From the NCBI GenBank assembly GCA_964291275.2, contig OZ219799.1, forward strand, positions 1,922,001-1,986,000: DNA of 64,000 nucleotides, given 5' to 3'. This stretch comes from Bin80 sp964291275. GTDB lineage: Bacteria; Bacteroidota; Rhodothermia; Rhodothermales; Bin80. How positions within the stretch are numbered: position 1 is the stretch's first letter; every line of letters starts with the position of its first letter. The notes under the pieces are model-generated. The model was not told where the DNA came from. It ran no database searches and was given only the letters and a program-made list of their open reading frames with translations. The position numbers were made by a program, and so were the translations under genes. This document shows positions 36,366 through 46,169 of this stretch, piece by piece.

Positions 36366-36884
36366 ATGTCACAGGCATCCAGTACGCTTGAGAGGAGATT
36401 CAGCAATACATTGCGGTTTCTTGATGATGTTTCTCCACCACCAGCGCGTATTCTCGACCTCGGCACTCCAAATGAACTTGGGCGGCGGATGGAGCGTGCA
36501 GGGTACGAGGTTAGTAATACAGAGGGTGACTTGGAAGAGCCCACAGGCGTAATTGGGAAGGACGTTGATCTTGTAACTGCTTTTGAGATATTGGAGCACT
36601 TGGTGACTCCATATAACGTACTACGCGCTATTCAAGCCCCTCGTCTCGTTGTGACGGTTCCGCTTCGTTTGTGGTTCGCTTCAGCATACTGCAATCCGGA
36701 TGATCCGTGGGATCGGCATTTTCATGAATTTGAGACTTGGCAGTTTGACTGGTTGCTGGAGCATGCCGGATGGCGGATAGTCCGCAGTGAAAAATGGGTC
36801 AGCTACGGTGCATTGAATGGTATTCGCCCGATACTTCGCCGCTTTACACCCCGCTATTACGCAGTTGAGGCTGTTCGTCAGTAG
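36366..36884 (+). CDS. Class I SAM methyltransferase-like protein
   Basis: The 172-aa protein has the shortened Rossmann methyltransferase pattern: motif I ARILDLGTPNELGRRMERAG, where the usual GxGxG is replaced by GTPNE, then VDLVTAFEILEHLVTPYNVL (post-II motif of the Methyltransf_11/23 type), and PRLVVTVPLRLWF. It is not the demethylmenaquinone methyltransferase MenG/UbiE, whose hallmark motifs differ. Position right after menA suggests shared transcription, but the substrate is unknown. The altered SAM-binding loop makes activity uncertain. Confidence 0.65.
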   Translation: MSQASSTLERRFSNTLRFLDDVSPPPARILDLGTPNELGRRMERAGYEVSNTEGDLEEPTGVIGKDVDLVTAFEILEHLVTPYNVLRAIQAPRLVVTVPLRLWFASAYCNPDDPWDRHFHEFETWQFDWLLEHAGWRIVRSEKWVSYGALNGIRPILRRFTPRYYAVEAVRQ

Positions 36885-36974
36885 GACAGGCCGTTCGGGT
36901 AGTATCACAACGCAGTCTCAATCATGGCAATCCTGGCAGGGATAACCCCTTGTTAAGCCGTTTAGAGGTTTACG

Positions 36975-38015
36975 CTATGCGTTCGCAGGCCATACATGAT
37001 GTAGGATTGATAGATCTAAATCGTGGTTCTCTGTATGTCTATCGGGCTGCAGCTCGGGACCGCTCAATTGGGGATCGGCCTTAAACACGTCACGTTCAAA
37101 TACTCTGTGCGTATCTAGGCCATGTATTTCCCCCGGGAGCTTTCTGGCCAACTCAATCAAGCCAAGTATTCCCACACCGGATTCATAGGAGGAACTGATG
37201 ATGCATCGTGCGTTTTCTCGTATGGCTTGTTCAATGTGTGCGAGAGTTGTATAGATGCCCCCGGCCAGTGTCGGTTTTAGTACGCGAACATCGGCAAACT
37301 TGAGGTACTTTTCCGCATCCCGCTCTCGGAGTGTTTCATCCAGTGCTAGGGGAATATTACAGTTTCGGGCCAATTCCATAAGATCGGTTTTATCTTTCAG
37401 GGGTTCTTCGAGATAGTCTATCCTCAAATTTTGTGTGGCTCGAACGAATTTTTTTGCCGTTTTTATTGACCAGGAGCGGTTCGCATCAACGCGCACTTCA
37501 ACTGCGGGGTATTTTCCGCAAATTGTGTGCACTAAATTCAAATCTTCCTCCAGGGATTGTCTGCCAACTTTAAGTTTTATAGCCCGATAGTCTGAGTCGA
37601 CAAGACTGTGCGCAATATGGATTCGTTGATTGCCTTGGTGTCCTATCAAGCCACAGCACGCTATGGCAGATGTTTCTTTTGGGGATTGTTTTCTCGTTGC
37701 TGCGTTTAGATTGTAGAGGGCAAGTTCAAATCCAAATCGAACTGACGGGGGTATCTTGACTGCATTCAGGTCCAAAGTGCCTAGTGGCGACTCCCTGATT
37801 TCCCCGGCAAACACCTCGGCCCGTGCTTGTGCTTCTGTTAATGACTCTGCGCTGAACCCGGGTAATGGTGAAATATCCCCCCAGCCTGAGTTATCGCCAT
37901 TACTGAGACATATCAAGAGACCATCTCGATGTGTATGAGCTTGCCCGTCCCAGGCAATGGGACATGTCAGTCGTAGGTGGTACCTGTAGATGTTGACCGA
38001 ATCGATAATGATCAT
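36975..38015 (-). CDS. menC: o-Succinylbenzoate synthase
   Basis: This enolase-superfamily enzyme dehydrates SHCHC to o-succinylbenzoate. The 346-aa protein retains the catalytic set: KLKVGR (KxK, about 142-147), VEVRVDANRSW (Asp), IDYLEEPL (Glu), ALDETL (Asp/Glu) and VLKPTLAGG (Lys). It is encoded on the minus strand, 90 nt past the end of the methyltransferase-like gene, and its promoter faces that of menE across 38016-38293. Confidence 0.92.
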   Translation of the reverse strand: MIIIDSVNIYRYHLRLTCPIAWDGQAHTHRDGLLICLSNGDNSGWGDISPLPGFSAESLTEAQARAEVFAGEIRESPLGTLDLNAVKIPPSVRFGFELALYNLNAATRKQSPKETSAIACCGLIGHQGNQRIHIAHSLVDSDYRAIKLKVGRQSLEEDLNLVHTICGKYPAVEVRVDANRSWSIKTAKKFVRATQNLRIDYLEEPLKDKTDLMELARNCNIPLALDETLRERDAEKYLKFADVRVLKPTLAGGIYTTLAHIEQAIRENARCIISSSYESGVGILGLIELARKLPGEIHGLDTHRVFERDVFKADPQLSGPELQPDRHTENHDLDLSILHHVWPANA

Positions 38016-38293
38016 GTTTCAGTATTATTGCAGTTGCAACCGAGGCTCTGCCCGTACAGGGATCCCTCGACACGTCGCTGGAAATGCAGAGTGCGCAATA
38101 GTCGCAGGAGGGGGATAAACCAAATTAAATTTGACTCATCTCCAAACCAGGACAAATCGTTATTTTAGTGCAACAGTTTCCTTACGTAAAACGTCTGCGC
38201 CATGCAGGTGGGATTATAACCTTTTGGTTAGCCTGCTTGATCATTTTTCTCCGGTTTGTCCGATGTAGGGGTCTGCCGAAAAAAATCAGTTGA

Positions 38294-39682
38294 TTGATCA
38301 TCTCACAAAGTCCAAAGATTCAAGCAAAATGTAGTACAGGTCTAAATCCAGCCAAGGTTAAGCTACGAACCCCTGAGTCGTTGTTCTTTGCCAAAGACCG
38401 GCTGTGGGAGGCATCGATTAAGGTATCTGGCTACATGATCCGCAACCATATATCGAGAGTGGGTATTTACTTGGAACCCGGTTGGCAAGCAGTGGAGGTG
38501 ATGCTGGGTTGCGTGCATGCCGGAGTGTCGGTATGTGTACTAAGCATGCGCTGGCCCGGCACTGCAGTGGATCGGGCGCTCGGACGATTGGGGATCAAGT
38601 ATGTGTTGACCACACGTACAGATCTGAAGACTAAGTGCTTGGATCCTGCTACGTGCTACACTGAGAAGTCTCATGCAGGTGACGCCAGCTCTTATGAAGG
38701 CGTAGCCACGATAGTATATACATCGGGTTCGTCAGCCACCCCCAAAGCTGTGGCACACAGTTTGGAAAACCACATTGCCAGCGCACAAAGTGCGTGCGCG
38801 GCACTGGATTTAGGGAGTCGTGACCGGTGGCTTTTGAGTCTTCCACTCTGGCATGTCTCGGGGATCAGTGTTGTCTTTCGTTGTTCTATAGCCGGTGCAG
38901 CGATTGTCATCCCCGATCCCGGGATGTCTCTCACTGAGGCTCTATCCAGCTATCAGATCACGCATGTATCCATGGTTTCGACACAGCTACTACAAGTCCT
39001 GGAACAAGATAAAAAGCCTCCTGCCCACTTGCGTGCAGTCATCGTAGGAGGAGGGCCTACGCCCCAAGGTATCTTGAAAATGGCAATAGACAAAGGGTGG
39101 CCGATCCGCACAACGTATGGGATGACGGAAACGAGCTCAATGGTCACTCTAAGCGAAAAAAATCCATCTCCTGGTTCCTCTGGACATGTACTGCAGGGAA
39201 ATGAACTCAAGATTGCCGGAGATGGCGAAATACTGGTCCGTAGCCCGGCCGTGTGTCTGGGATACCTGAATGCGGACACGCTCGAAAACATCGCAGATGA
39301 AGATGGATGGCTACATACAGGGGATCTGGGACGACTGGATGAAGCCGGGGAGCTTTATGTTCTGGGCCGCAAGGATAACATGTTTATTTCAGGCGGTGAA
39401 AATATAAGTCCAGAAGAAATTGAACATGTTCTCTGCAGCGTTCAAGGCGTACAAAAGGCCGTTGTGGTACCAGTACCTGATCCAGAGTTCGGACAGTGCC
39501 CGGTAGCATTCGTTCGAGGAAGCGCGAAATCTGAAGATGTAGAAAATTTTCTCGCTCGCGAGTTTCCCCGGTTCAAGATTCCGAAATGCTATCCCTGGCC
39601 AGATAACATCTGGGCACGTTCGCTCAAACCTGACCGAAAATTACTCACTGACCTAGCAGTCCGGCTTCAGGATAGTTCCTAG
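38294..39682 (+). CDS. menE: o-Succinylbenzoate-CoA ligase
   Basis: This is an adenylate-forming enzyme that activates o-succinylbenzoate with ATP and CoA. The 462-aa frame has the AMP-binding motifs ATIVYTSGSSATPKAVAHSL (A3; glycine-rich loop slightly unusual, SGSSATPK), TTYGMTETSSMVTLS (A5), GWLHTGDLGRLDEAGELYVL (A7) and GRKDNMFISGGENISPEEIE (A8). The catalytic Lys of A10 is probably that of SLKPDRK, where PRTxxGK is usual. The start is uncertain: a TTG at 38294 is the first candidate and no ATG lies before residue 48. The N-terminus is shorter than in many MenE proteins. Confidence 0.9.
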   Translation: MIISQSPKIQAKCSTGLNPAKVKLRTPESLFFAKDRLWEASIKVSGYMIRNHISRVGIYLEPGWQAVEVMLGCVHAGVSVCVLSMRWPGTAVDRALGRLGIKYVLTTRTDLKTKCLDPATCYTEKSHAGDASSYEGVATIVYTSGSSATPKAVAHSLENHIASAQSACAALDLGSRDRWLLSLPLWHVSGISVVFRCSIAGAAIVIPDPGMSLTEALSSYQITHVSMVSTQLLQVLEQDKKPPAHLRAVIVGGGPTPQGILKMAIDKGWPIRTTYGMTETSSMVTLSEKNPSPGSSGHVLQGNELKIAGDGEILVRSPAVCLGYLNADTLENIADEDGWLHTGDLGRLDEAGELYVLGRKDNMFISGGENISPEEIEHVLCSVQGVQKAVVVPVPDPEFGQCPVAFVRGSAKSEDVENFLAREFPRFKIPKCYPWPDNIWARSLKPDRKLLTDLAVRLQDSS

Positions 39683-39791
39683 TTTCCTGAAATTCAAACT
39701 GGAAGGGTATATCTTGAGATTGTATGCAGAGAGTCATCCACGCGATAAGGATAATCATGTCCAGTTTATCAAGTTCACACGTGTGTGTAGC

Positions 39792-41804
39792 ATGTTAGTC
39801 ATATGCAGTAATACGGCTGCCAAGCGGGTAGTGGTTCTGCTGTTGTTTACCCTTCTGGTTGTCCAGCAGAGTTGGTCTCAGGACCGAGAACAGTGTATGT
39901 CTACGCCCTTGCAGCAGCGCATAGCGGAGCGCACCGCTGCTGCAAAGATTACGCGATCCAGTGCACAAGTGACTGCCTCTGAAGCGGATTCTTTAGTCTT
40001 AGTAACGCTATACAACTTTTCCAAAGGTGCTTCCTGGTTTGATAACACCGGATGGCTACAAGAGCCGGTATCTCAGTGGTACGGTATTACGCTCAACAGT
40101 GATGGCCGCGTGGTGTCTATCGACCTTGGCGGTAATGGACTGGGCGGCCTGCTCCCCACGGGTCTGGGTACGCTCGAAGAACTTGAAATGCTCGATCTTT
40201 CCGAGAATGATCTGACTTATTCAATTCCTGCATCACTGGCCGATCTGACGGCATTGAGGGAATTAATCTTGTGGGGTAACAGGCTCTCCGATGCTATTCC
40301 TCCAGAGCTGGGGCAAATGTCGGCCCTGGAAAAATTATCACTCTTTCAGAACCAGTTGACCGGCCCAATACCACCGGAACTGGGCAATATTTCTACGCTC
40401 AAGTGGTTGTACCTAGATATTAATCAGCTGGAGGGCTCAATACCTACCGAACTGGCAAATATCACAGGGCTTGAGGAGTTGTTCGTTGATGGAAATAACC
40501 TCACGGGTGAATTTCCTCTGGAACTGACTACATTCCCATCGCTGGAGTCGCTGTATGCGGGATGTAATCAGTTGACGGGGACGATTCCAATTGAATTGGC
40601 CTCGATGTCTAAATTGGAGAACCTATCACTGGAGGGTAATCAACTCACTGGCGTGATTCCACCTGAATTAACCCAGGGACCAGATTTGACAAAAATTTAC
40701 CTAGCAAACAATCGTCTCACAGGTGTGATCCCGGAGGGCTTTGGGAGCATGTATATTCTTACAACTCTGGATTTGGCAGGGAATGGGCTAACGGGCTCAT
40801 TGCCCCCGGATCTGGGAAGAAGTCCCAATCTGCGCCTGCTGAACCTATCAAATAATCAACTCACGGGCGAGGTTACCCGGTTGCCAAGATCATTGGATGA
40901 GCTGCACCTGCGAGGGAATCAGCTTACCGGCGATTTTGCATCGTTTATCGAACCGCTCTCCTGGTTGCGTAAGATAGATATAAGGGGCAATGCTTTTACG
41001 GGTACACTCGAAAACATGTATGGCCATCAGAGACTGGTTGAAGTTCGACTGAGTAATAATCAACTGACTGGTTCATTCATGCCGCATCGCAGAGCAATGT
41101 ACTACCTCGAGATTTTGGATCTCGCCAGGAACAGGTTTGATGAAATGACAGATCTCACGGAGTGGGCATTCCTGGACACAGTGGATGTCTCGGAAAACCA
41201 ATTGGATTTCCTGGATTTAGTCCAGAGTGCTCGCTTGGAAAGTGAAAGTTTTTTCGTTTATGCACCACAAGATTCATTACCTACACAGGTCCAACGTACC
41301 GGTTCGGAGGTTATTTTCAGTGTGATGGATTCGGCGGATGGGAATAAGTATAGATGGTTCCGGAATGGAGAAATTATCAGTGGTGCGGACTCAATATCAA
41401 TTCGAGTTGATGCAAATGAATCTGTGGCCAAGTATTACTGTGAGGTAACTAACAGTGCATTGCCCAACCTCACGCTGGTCAGTACGATAAAGACGACAGA
41501 TGCTACGCCGACACATTCAATCCCGGTGCCAGATGGGTTTGTACAAATAGCAGTTGGCAAAAATTTCCCGAATCCGTTTGGAACCAGCACCACGATCCCA
41601 TTTTCACTCGTTGAACCGGGTCCCGTTCGTATTGTCGTGTATGATATTTCTGGCCGTGAGGTTCTGACTTTGACGGAAAAGATGTTCGGTGCAGGTGAAC
41701 ATATGGTACGGCTGGATTCTGCTCGCCTATCGCAGGGATTATACACCTATTTAGTCAGTGCTGGGTCAGCACGGATTGGGCACAGTATGATGGTAATCAA
41801 GTAG
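39792..41804 (+). CDS. Secreted leucine-rich-repeat protein with T9SS sorting domain
   Basis: The ATG at 39792 gives a signal peptide (VVVLLLFTLLVVQQSWSQ). About fifteen 24-residue LRRs follow (about 100-440), of the plant-type consensus 'LxxLxLxxNxLTGxIPxEL', for example LEKLSLFQNQLTGPIPPELG. A short Ig/immunoglobulin-like stretch (about 500-560, NKYRWFRNGEIISGADS...YYCEVTN) precedes the C-terminal type A sorting domain (KNFPNPFGTSTTIPFSL, VRIVVYDISGREVLTL, LSQGLYTYLVSAG). Such proteins are exported by type IX secretion and either released or anchored. Ligand unknown. The T9SS itself is not in the window. Confidence 0.85.
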   Translation: MLVICSNTAAKRVVVLLLFTLLVVQQSWSQDREQCMSTPLQQRIAERTAAAKITRSSAQVTASEADSLVLVTLYNFSKGASWFDNTGWLQEPVSQWYGITLNSDGRVVSIDLGGNGLGGLLPTGLGTLEELEMLDLSENDLTYSIPASLADLTALRELILWGNRLSDAIPPELGQMSALEKLSLFQNQLTGPIPPELGNISTLKWLYLDINQLEGSIPTELANITGLEELFVDGNNLTGEFPLELTTFPSLESLYAGCNQLTGTIPIELASMSKLENLSLEGNQLTGVIPPELTQGPDLTKIYLANNRLTGVIPEGFGSMYILTTLDLAGNGLTGSLPPDLGRSPNLRLLNLSNNQLTGEVTRLPRSLDELHLRGNQLTGDFASFIEPLSWLRKIDIRGNAFTGTLENMYGHQRLVEVRLSNNQLTGSFMPHRRAMYYLEILDLARNRFDEMTDLTEWAFLDTVDVSENQLDFLDLVQSARLESESFFVYAPQDSLPTQVQRTGSEVIFSVMDSADGNKYRWFRNGEIISGADSISIRVDANESVAKYYCEVTNSALPNLTLVSTIKTTDATPTHSIPVPDGFVQIAVGKNFPNPFGTSTTIPFSLVEPGPVRIVVYDISGREVLTLTEKMFGAGEHMVRLDSARLSQGLYTYLVSAGSARIGHSMMVIK

Positions 41805-41885
41805 ATAGAGTAGTGAGGGCAATACCACTCGAGCCTCGCTGACTATAAGAGCTCAATCTACTTCCTGCTCGTATTACGTTCATTG

Positions 41886-43502
41886 ATGTTATCAAGGCGT
41901 TCATTTTTACAACTTTCCAGCTCAGGACTTCTGGCTATACTCCATGCGGACAGAGAATGGGAGGCAGATATAGCGATCATTGGAGGTGGTACAGGAGGAT
42001 GTGCGGCTGCGTTGGCTGCGCTGCGAATGAATCAGCGTGTGATTCTTACGGAAGAGACAGAATGGATTGGCGGGCAATTTACGCAGCAGGGAGTTCCCCC
42101 GGATGAGCATCAGTGGATTGAGTCTCAGGGTGCAACAGACAGTTATCGGGCGTTTCGAACAGGAGTGCGTGATTACTATCGAAGATTGTATCCGCTAGTG
42201 GATCCTACAGCGGAGCTACTGAATCCAGGTACCTGTGGGGTATCCAGGCTCTGCCATGAACCGCGAGCAGCCCTCGCGGTGTTGACCGACTGGTTGGCTC
42301 CTTACCTGAGTACAGGACAGCTCAGAATAATGTTGAATGTACGACCAACCTCTGCCGAGGTGAGTGGGGATCGTATTCAAGCTGTCCAATTATCGCCCGC
42401 AGGTACTGTAATCAGAGCGAAGTACTTCCTTGATGCAACGGAAGATGGAGTACTTCTAGATTTATCACAGACGGAGCATGTCATGGGCGCTGAGGCGGAT
42501 ACGGGAGAGTTGCACGCCTCGCCTCGTCCGGGACCTCAAAACATGCAGGCCCCCACATGGTGTTTTGCGATGGATTATCGACCGGGGGAAGATCACACGA
42601 TTGAGCCCCCTGAATCCTATATGTACTGGCGGGACTACGTACCGCCAATTGATCCTCCATGGCCCGGGAAGCTGTTCAGTCTGACCTACAGTCACCCCAT
42701 AACCCTAGAGCCGAGAACGGTTTCGTTCGATCCTCGACCGGGAGCGGTCACCGAGAACTTTAATCTATGGACATATCGCAGGCTAATAAATCCGAGGTTA
42801 TTTGCATCGGGGGCCTATGCAGGTGGAATTTCGCTTGTTAACTGGCCGCAAAACGACTATATGAACGGAAACCTGTTTGCAGCCTCTGACAGCGCTCTGC
42901 ATCGACAGGCAGCACGAGAGCTGAGTTTTTCGCTCTTCTTCTGGCTTCAGACTGAAGTACCGCGGGAGGACGGAGGCCAGGGTTGGCCAGGACTAAGGTT
43001 ACGTGGGGATATTATGGGCACTGAGGATGGACTCGCAAAGGCCCCTTATTTGAGGGAGTCCAGGCGTATTCTCTCAGAGTTCACGGTAACCGAAAATCAT
43101 GTGGGTGAGGAAGCCCGAAAGGGTACCAAACGTGCGGAGTATTTTGAGGATTCGGTTGGGGTTGGTAGCTATCGCATAGATTTGCACCCGTCCACCGCGG
43201 GAGACAACTACATTGATGTTGCTTCTCTACCCTTCGAAATCCCCCTTGGTGCACTGATCCCCATCCGGATGGAAAACCTGTTGCCAGCAGCAAAAAACAT
43301 CGGTGTAACCCATATCACTGGTGGATGCTACCGACTACATCCTGTCGAGTGGAATATTGGTGAAGCTGTAGGTGCGCTTGCTGCCTGGTGTATTGTCAGA
43401 AATACAAAACCGCGAAGCGTGCGCACCAATCATCTGAGAGACTTTCAGGATATTTTGGCGCGGCAGGGTGTTCAGTTACGTTGGCCGGAATCCATTTACT
43501 AG
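41886..43502 (+). CDS. FAD-dependent oxidoreductase with Tat-like signal
   Basis: The 538-aa protein begins SRRSFLQLSSSGLLA, a plausible twin-arginine signal with a short hydrophobic stretch. It is followed by the FAD-binding dinucleotide fold DIAIIGGGTGGCAAALAALR and EWIGGQFTQQGVPPDEHQW, typical of the PF12831 FAD-dependent oxidoreductase family. The C-terminal part ends with the second FAD contact, HITGGCYRLHPVEWNIGEAV followed by GALA. Substrate unknown. It ends 3 nt before the multihaem cytochrome gene, so a joint redox role is possible (inference). Confidence 0.82.
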   Translation: MLSRRSFLQLSSSGLLAILHADREWEADIAIIGGGTGGCAAALAALRMNQRVILTEETEWIGGQFTQQGVPPDEHQWIESQGATDSYRAFRTGVRDYYRRLYPLVDPTAELLNPGTCGVSRLCHEPRAALAVLTDWLAPYLSTGQLRIMLNVRPTSAEVSGDRIQAVQLSPAGTVIRAKYFLDATEDGVLLDLSQTEHVMGAEADTGELHASPRPGPQNMQAPTWCFAMDYRPGEDHTIEPPESYMYWRDYVPPIDPPWPGKLFSLTYSHPITLEPRTVSFDPRPGAVTENFNLWTYRRLINPRLFASGAYAGGISLVNWPQNDYMNGNLFAASDSALHRQAARELSFSLFFWLQTEVPREDGGQGWPGLRLRGDIMGTEDGLAKAPYLRESRRILSEFTVTENHVGEEARKGTKRAEYFEDSVGVGSYRIDLHPSTAGDNYIDVASLPFEIPLGALIPIRMENLLPAAKNIGVTHITGGCYRLHPVEWNIGEAVGALAAWCIVRNTKPRSVRTNHLRDFQDILARQGVQLRWPESIY

Positions 43503-43505
43503 ACC

Positions 43506-46169
43506 ATGGCACGTCTGCGCAAGCGTTACATACGATTGCCCAAACGCCAGCGGCGAATGGTCGCAGTGCTATTGGGTGGTTTTGGCGTTCTTTTGGTGAA
43601 CAGCCTACTCCTTTATCTGATGGAGCAATCCACGGCGCTCCTCTACATGAGCAACGTGCTTCTCCATATAGGTCTAGGCACGCTGTTCGTCTTGCCGTCC
43701 GCAGTATTTATAACACTGCACCTGGCAAAAATGCCGTTCCGGCTCAACTGGAAAGCAACTTTTGCGGGAACGTTTACAGGAGCATCACTTATCGCACTGC
43801 TCTCTTCGGGGTTCGGCCTTGTATTTCTGGGTTCAACCTGGGCGGGCAGCACTCTGCTGTATGTGCACTTGATCTCCGTTGTCACTTCGATTGGTGGATT
43901 TCTGGTTCATGTATCCATGAAAGAGGGGGTGCGGTATCGATTCCTGGAGTGGGGGCAGGCCTTCCGATCAGGCGGACTTCACGTATGGCGCCATCCGCTC
44001 TCTCTTACGTTGATTACTGGTCTTGCAATTACTTTGCTGGTAGGGCTTCTGCCTTGGCTTCAGGGTAGGAGGGCGATTTATGTGGAAGGGTCCGAAGAAA
44101 ACCCTCTGTCGGCATCACAAGCTATACTGGCGCATGATGGATATCTCAATGATGATGATCTAGGCAGATCTGAATCCTGTGGTCAGGAAGGATGTCACCC
44201 GGATGTTGTGGCCCAATGGCAGACCTCAGCCCACCGTCTATCCTCGTTCAACAACCCTTATTACCGTAAAAGTGTCGAAGCGTTAGTGGAGCGTGCGGGC
44301 AATGATCCTGCACGCTGGTGCGCATCCTGCCACGACCCATTGGTGCTCTTTACTGGACGGTTCACTGATGAGCAGTTATTGGATTTTGAGCATCCAACTG
44401 CAATTGCAGGTATCACATGTCTGTCCTGTCATGCAATTGATGCTTTGAGGGATGTAAAAGGTAACGGCCGATATGTGATCTCAGCTCCGGATGAGTACCC
44501 ATTTGCCCGTGCGAGCGATGATACCCGCCGGTGGATTCATAACACGCTTGTCCGAGCCAAGCCTGACCCGCACAGAGAAGCCATGTTAACTCCGGTCCAT
44601 CAGACGATGGAGTTCTGCGGTAGCTGTCACAAAGTAGGCTTACCGCCGGGGGTTAATAACTATCGATGGAAGCGCGGGCAGAATGAATACGATGCCTGGC
44701 AAAGCAGCGGCACGAGCGGGAATACTGTACGCTCATTTTACCTCCCGGAGACGCCTTTATCCTGTATTGATTGTCATATGCCGCGTGTAGCCTCCGATGA
44801 TCAGGGAGGCACGGGAGGATTTATTCGCAGTCATACATTTGCCGCCGCCAATACTGCGCTGCCTGCGCTCGAAGGATACCCCGAACAAGTACGTGAAGCA
44901 CAGGAATCCCTGCAGTCTTCTGCGTCCGTTGACATTTTTTCTGTGACGGTAAATGGTCAAACATATGGTCCGAGTGAGGCTATACCCTCCCTTGATTCGG
45001 GGGATGAGGTTGAGGTCAGTGTGGTTGTTCGTAATCGGCGCGTAGGACACTTACTGCCCGGCGGGACAAACGATTCCAACGAAATGTGGCTAGAGTTTGC
45101 CGCCAGGGATACATCAGGGGCGGAGGTATTGATATCGGGCCATCTGGATGAGGAAGGCAGGGTTGATTCAACCGCACATTTCTGGGGGGCGGTGCAGGTG
45201 GATCGTGCAAGCAATCTTATTAGTCGACGGAATGCACAGGACTGGATTGCTACGGTCTATGCAAATATGATCGGACCAGGGACAGCACACACGGTGCATT
45301 ACCGCTTCCAGGTGCCCAAAGGCACAATAATCAGTGAGCTGTCTGCTCAGTTGTATCACCGCAAGTTCAAGTGGTACTTCCACAACTGGACGTTTCGCGG
45401 GCAGGTTGCTCCTGGAGAGCCGGACTCACTGGCACGCAAGGAGGTTGATCTGCGGAGATGGGAATTGGCACCGGGTGAAGCCCCTGAGATTCCCATTACT
45501 TTGATGGCCTCCGCAAAGCGGTCAGAAAGTGGCCAACCCGATACAACGTACGCCCTGTGGGAGCGGTGGAATGACTATGGGATAGGACTTTTTCTAGAGG
45601 GGGATACGCGCGGTGCGCTCGAGGCATTCGGTCAGGTTTCGTCTATTGCCCCGGAAAGTCCAGAGGGACCAATCAACCTTGCTCGTGTACATCTTGCTGA
45701 GGGCAGTCTTGAAGAGGCGGAGTTAGAACTGATAGAAGCCGAGAAAAGACAAACCGGATACATCAAGACCGCTTATTTCCGTGGTGAAGTATTGAAAGGA
45801 TACGGTTGGTACGATGATGCGATTACCGAGTGGCTGTATGTGTACGAGGCCTATCCCGCAGACCGTGTACTACTGCTTTCTATTGGTCGGATGCATTACC
45901 TGATGGAGCGATACGAGATGGCACTACAGTGGATTGACCGCGTCCTTGAGATAGACCCCGAGGACCTTGGGGCCTTGTATAATCGCATGTTAACGCTCGC
46001 GGCCCTAGAACGTACAGAAGAACTTCAGGAGGCGCAAAGGGTGTATGAATTTTACAAGGATGATGAGACTGCTCTTGCAGTAACCGGTCCCTATAAGCAG
46101 CGTTATCCGTCAGACAATCTAGAAGCTCAGCCGATCCACGAGCACACGCTGCATTCAGTACAGCACTAA
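43506..46169 (+). CDS. Membrane-anchored multihaem c-type cytochrome with TPR domain
   Basis: The 887-aa protein has four or more transmembrane segments in the first ~190 residues. The extracytoplasmic cytochrome part has CXXCH haem sites at residues 272-276 (CASCH), 305-309 (CLSCH), 371-375 (CGSCH) and 420-424 (CIDCH), plus a variant CX4CH at 225-231 (CGQEGCH). Additional His residues (AHRLSS, HQTMEF) could be axial ligands. A beta-rich domain (about 470-640) and three or more TPR repeats (about 680-860) follow. This layout suits electron transfer from quinol to a periplasmic acceptor; the substrate is unknown. Its stop codon overlaps that of the convergent murA gene. Confidence 0.82.
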   Translation: MARLRKRYIRLPKRQRRMVAVLLGGFGVLLVNSLLLYLMEQSTALLYMSNVLLHIGLGTLFVLPSAVFITLHLAKMPFRLNWKATFAGTFTGASLIALLSSGFGLVFLGSTWAGSTLLYVHLISVVTSIGGFLVHVSMKEGVRYRFLEWGQAFRSGGLHVWRHPLSLTLITGLAITLLVGLLPWLQGRRAIYVEGSEENPLSASQAILAHDGYLNDDDLGRSESCGQEGCHPDVVAQWQTSAHRLSSFNNPYYRKSVEALVERAGNDPARWCASCHDPLVLFTGRFTDEQLLDFEHPTAIAGITCLSCHAIDALRDVKGNGRYVISAPDEYPFARASDDTRRWIHNTLVRAKPDPHREAMLTPVHQTMEFCGSCHKVGLPPGVNNYRWKRGQNEYDAWQSSGTSGNTVRSFYLPETPLSCIDCHMPRVASDDQGGTGGFIRSHTFAAANTALPALEGYPEQVREAQESLQSSASVDIFSVTVNGQTYGPSEAIPSLDSGDEVEVSVVVRNRRVGHLLPGGTNDSNEMWLEFAARDTSGAEVLISGHLDEEGRVDSTAHFWGAVQVDRASNLISRRNAQDWIATVYANMIGPGTAHTVHYRFQVPKGTIISELSAQLYHRKFKWYFHNWTFRGQVAPGEPDSLARKEVDLRRWELAPGEAPEIPITLMASAKRSESGQPDTTYALWERWNDYGIGLFLEGDTRGALEAFGQVSSIAPESPEGPINLARVHLAEGSLEEAELELIEAEKRQTGYIKTAYFRGEVLKGYGWYDDAITEWLYVYEAYPADRVLLLSIGRMHYLMERYEMALQWIDRVLEIDPEDLGALYNRMLTLAALERTEELQEAQRVYEFYKDDETALAVTGPYKQRYPSDNLEAQPIHEHTLHSVQH

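Noticed and set aside
43388..44068. 226-codon plus-strand frame overlapping the oxidoreductase and cytochrome genes
   Set aside because: It overlaps two well-supported genes in another frame and has no family resemblance.
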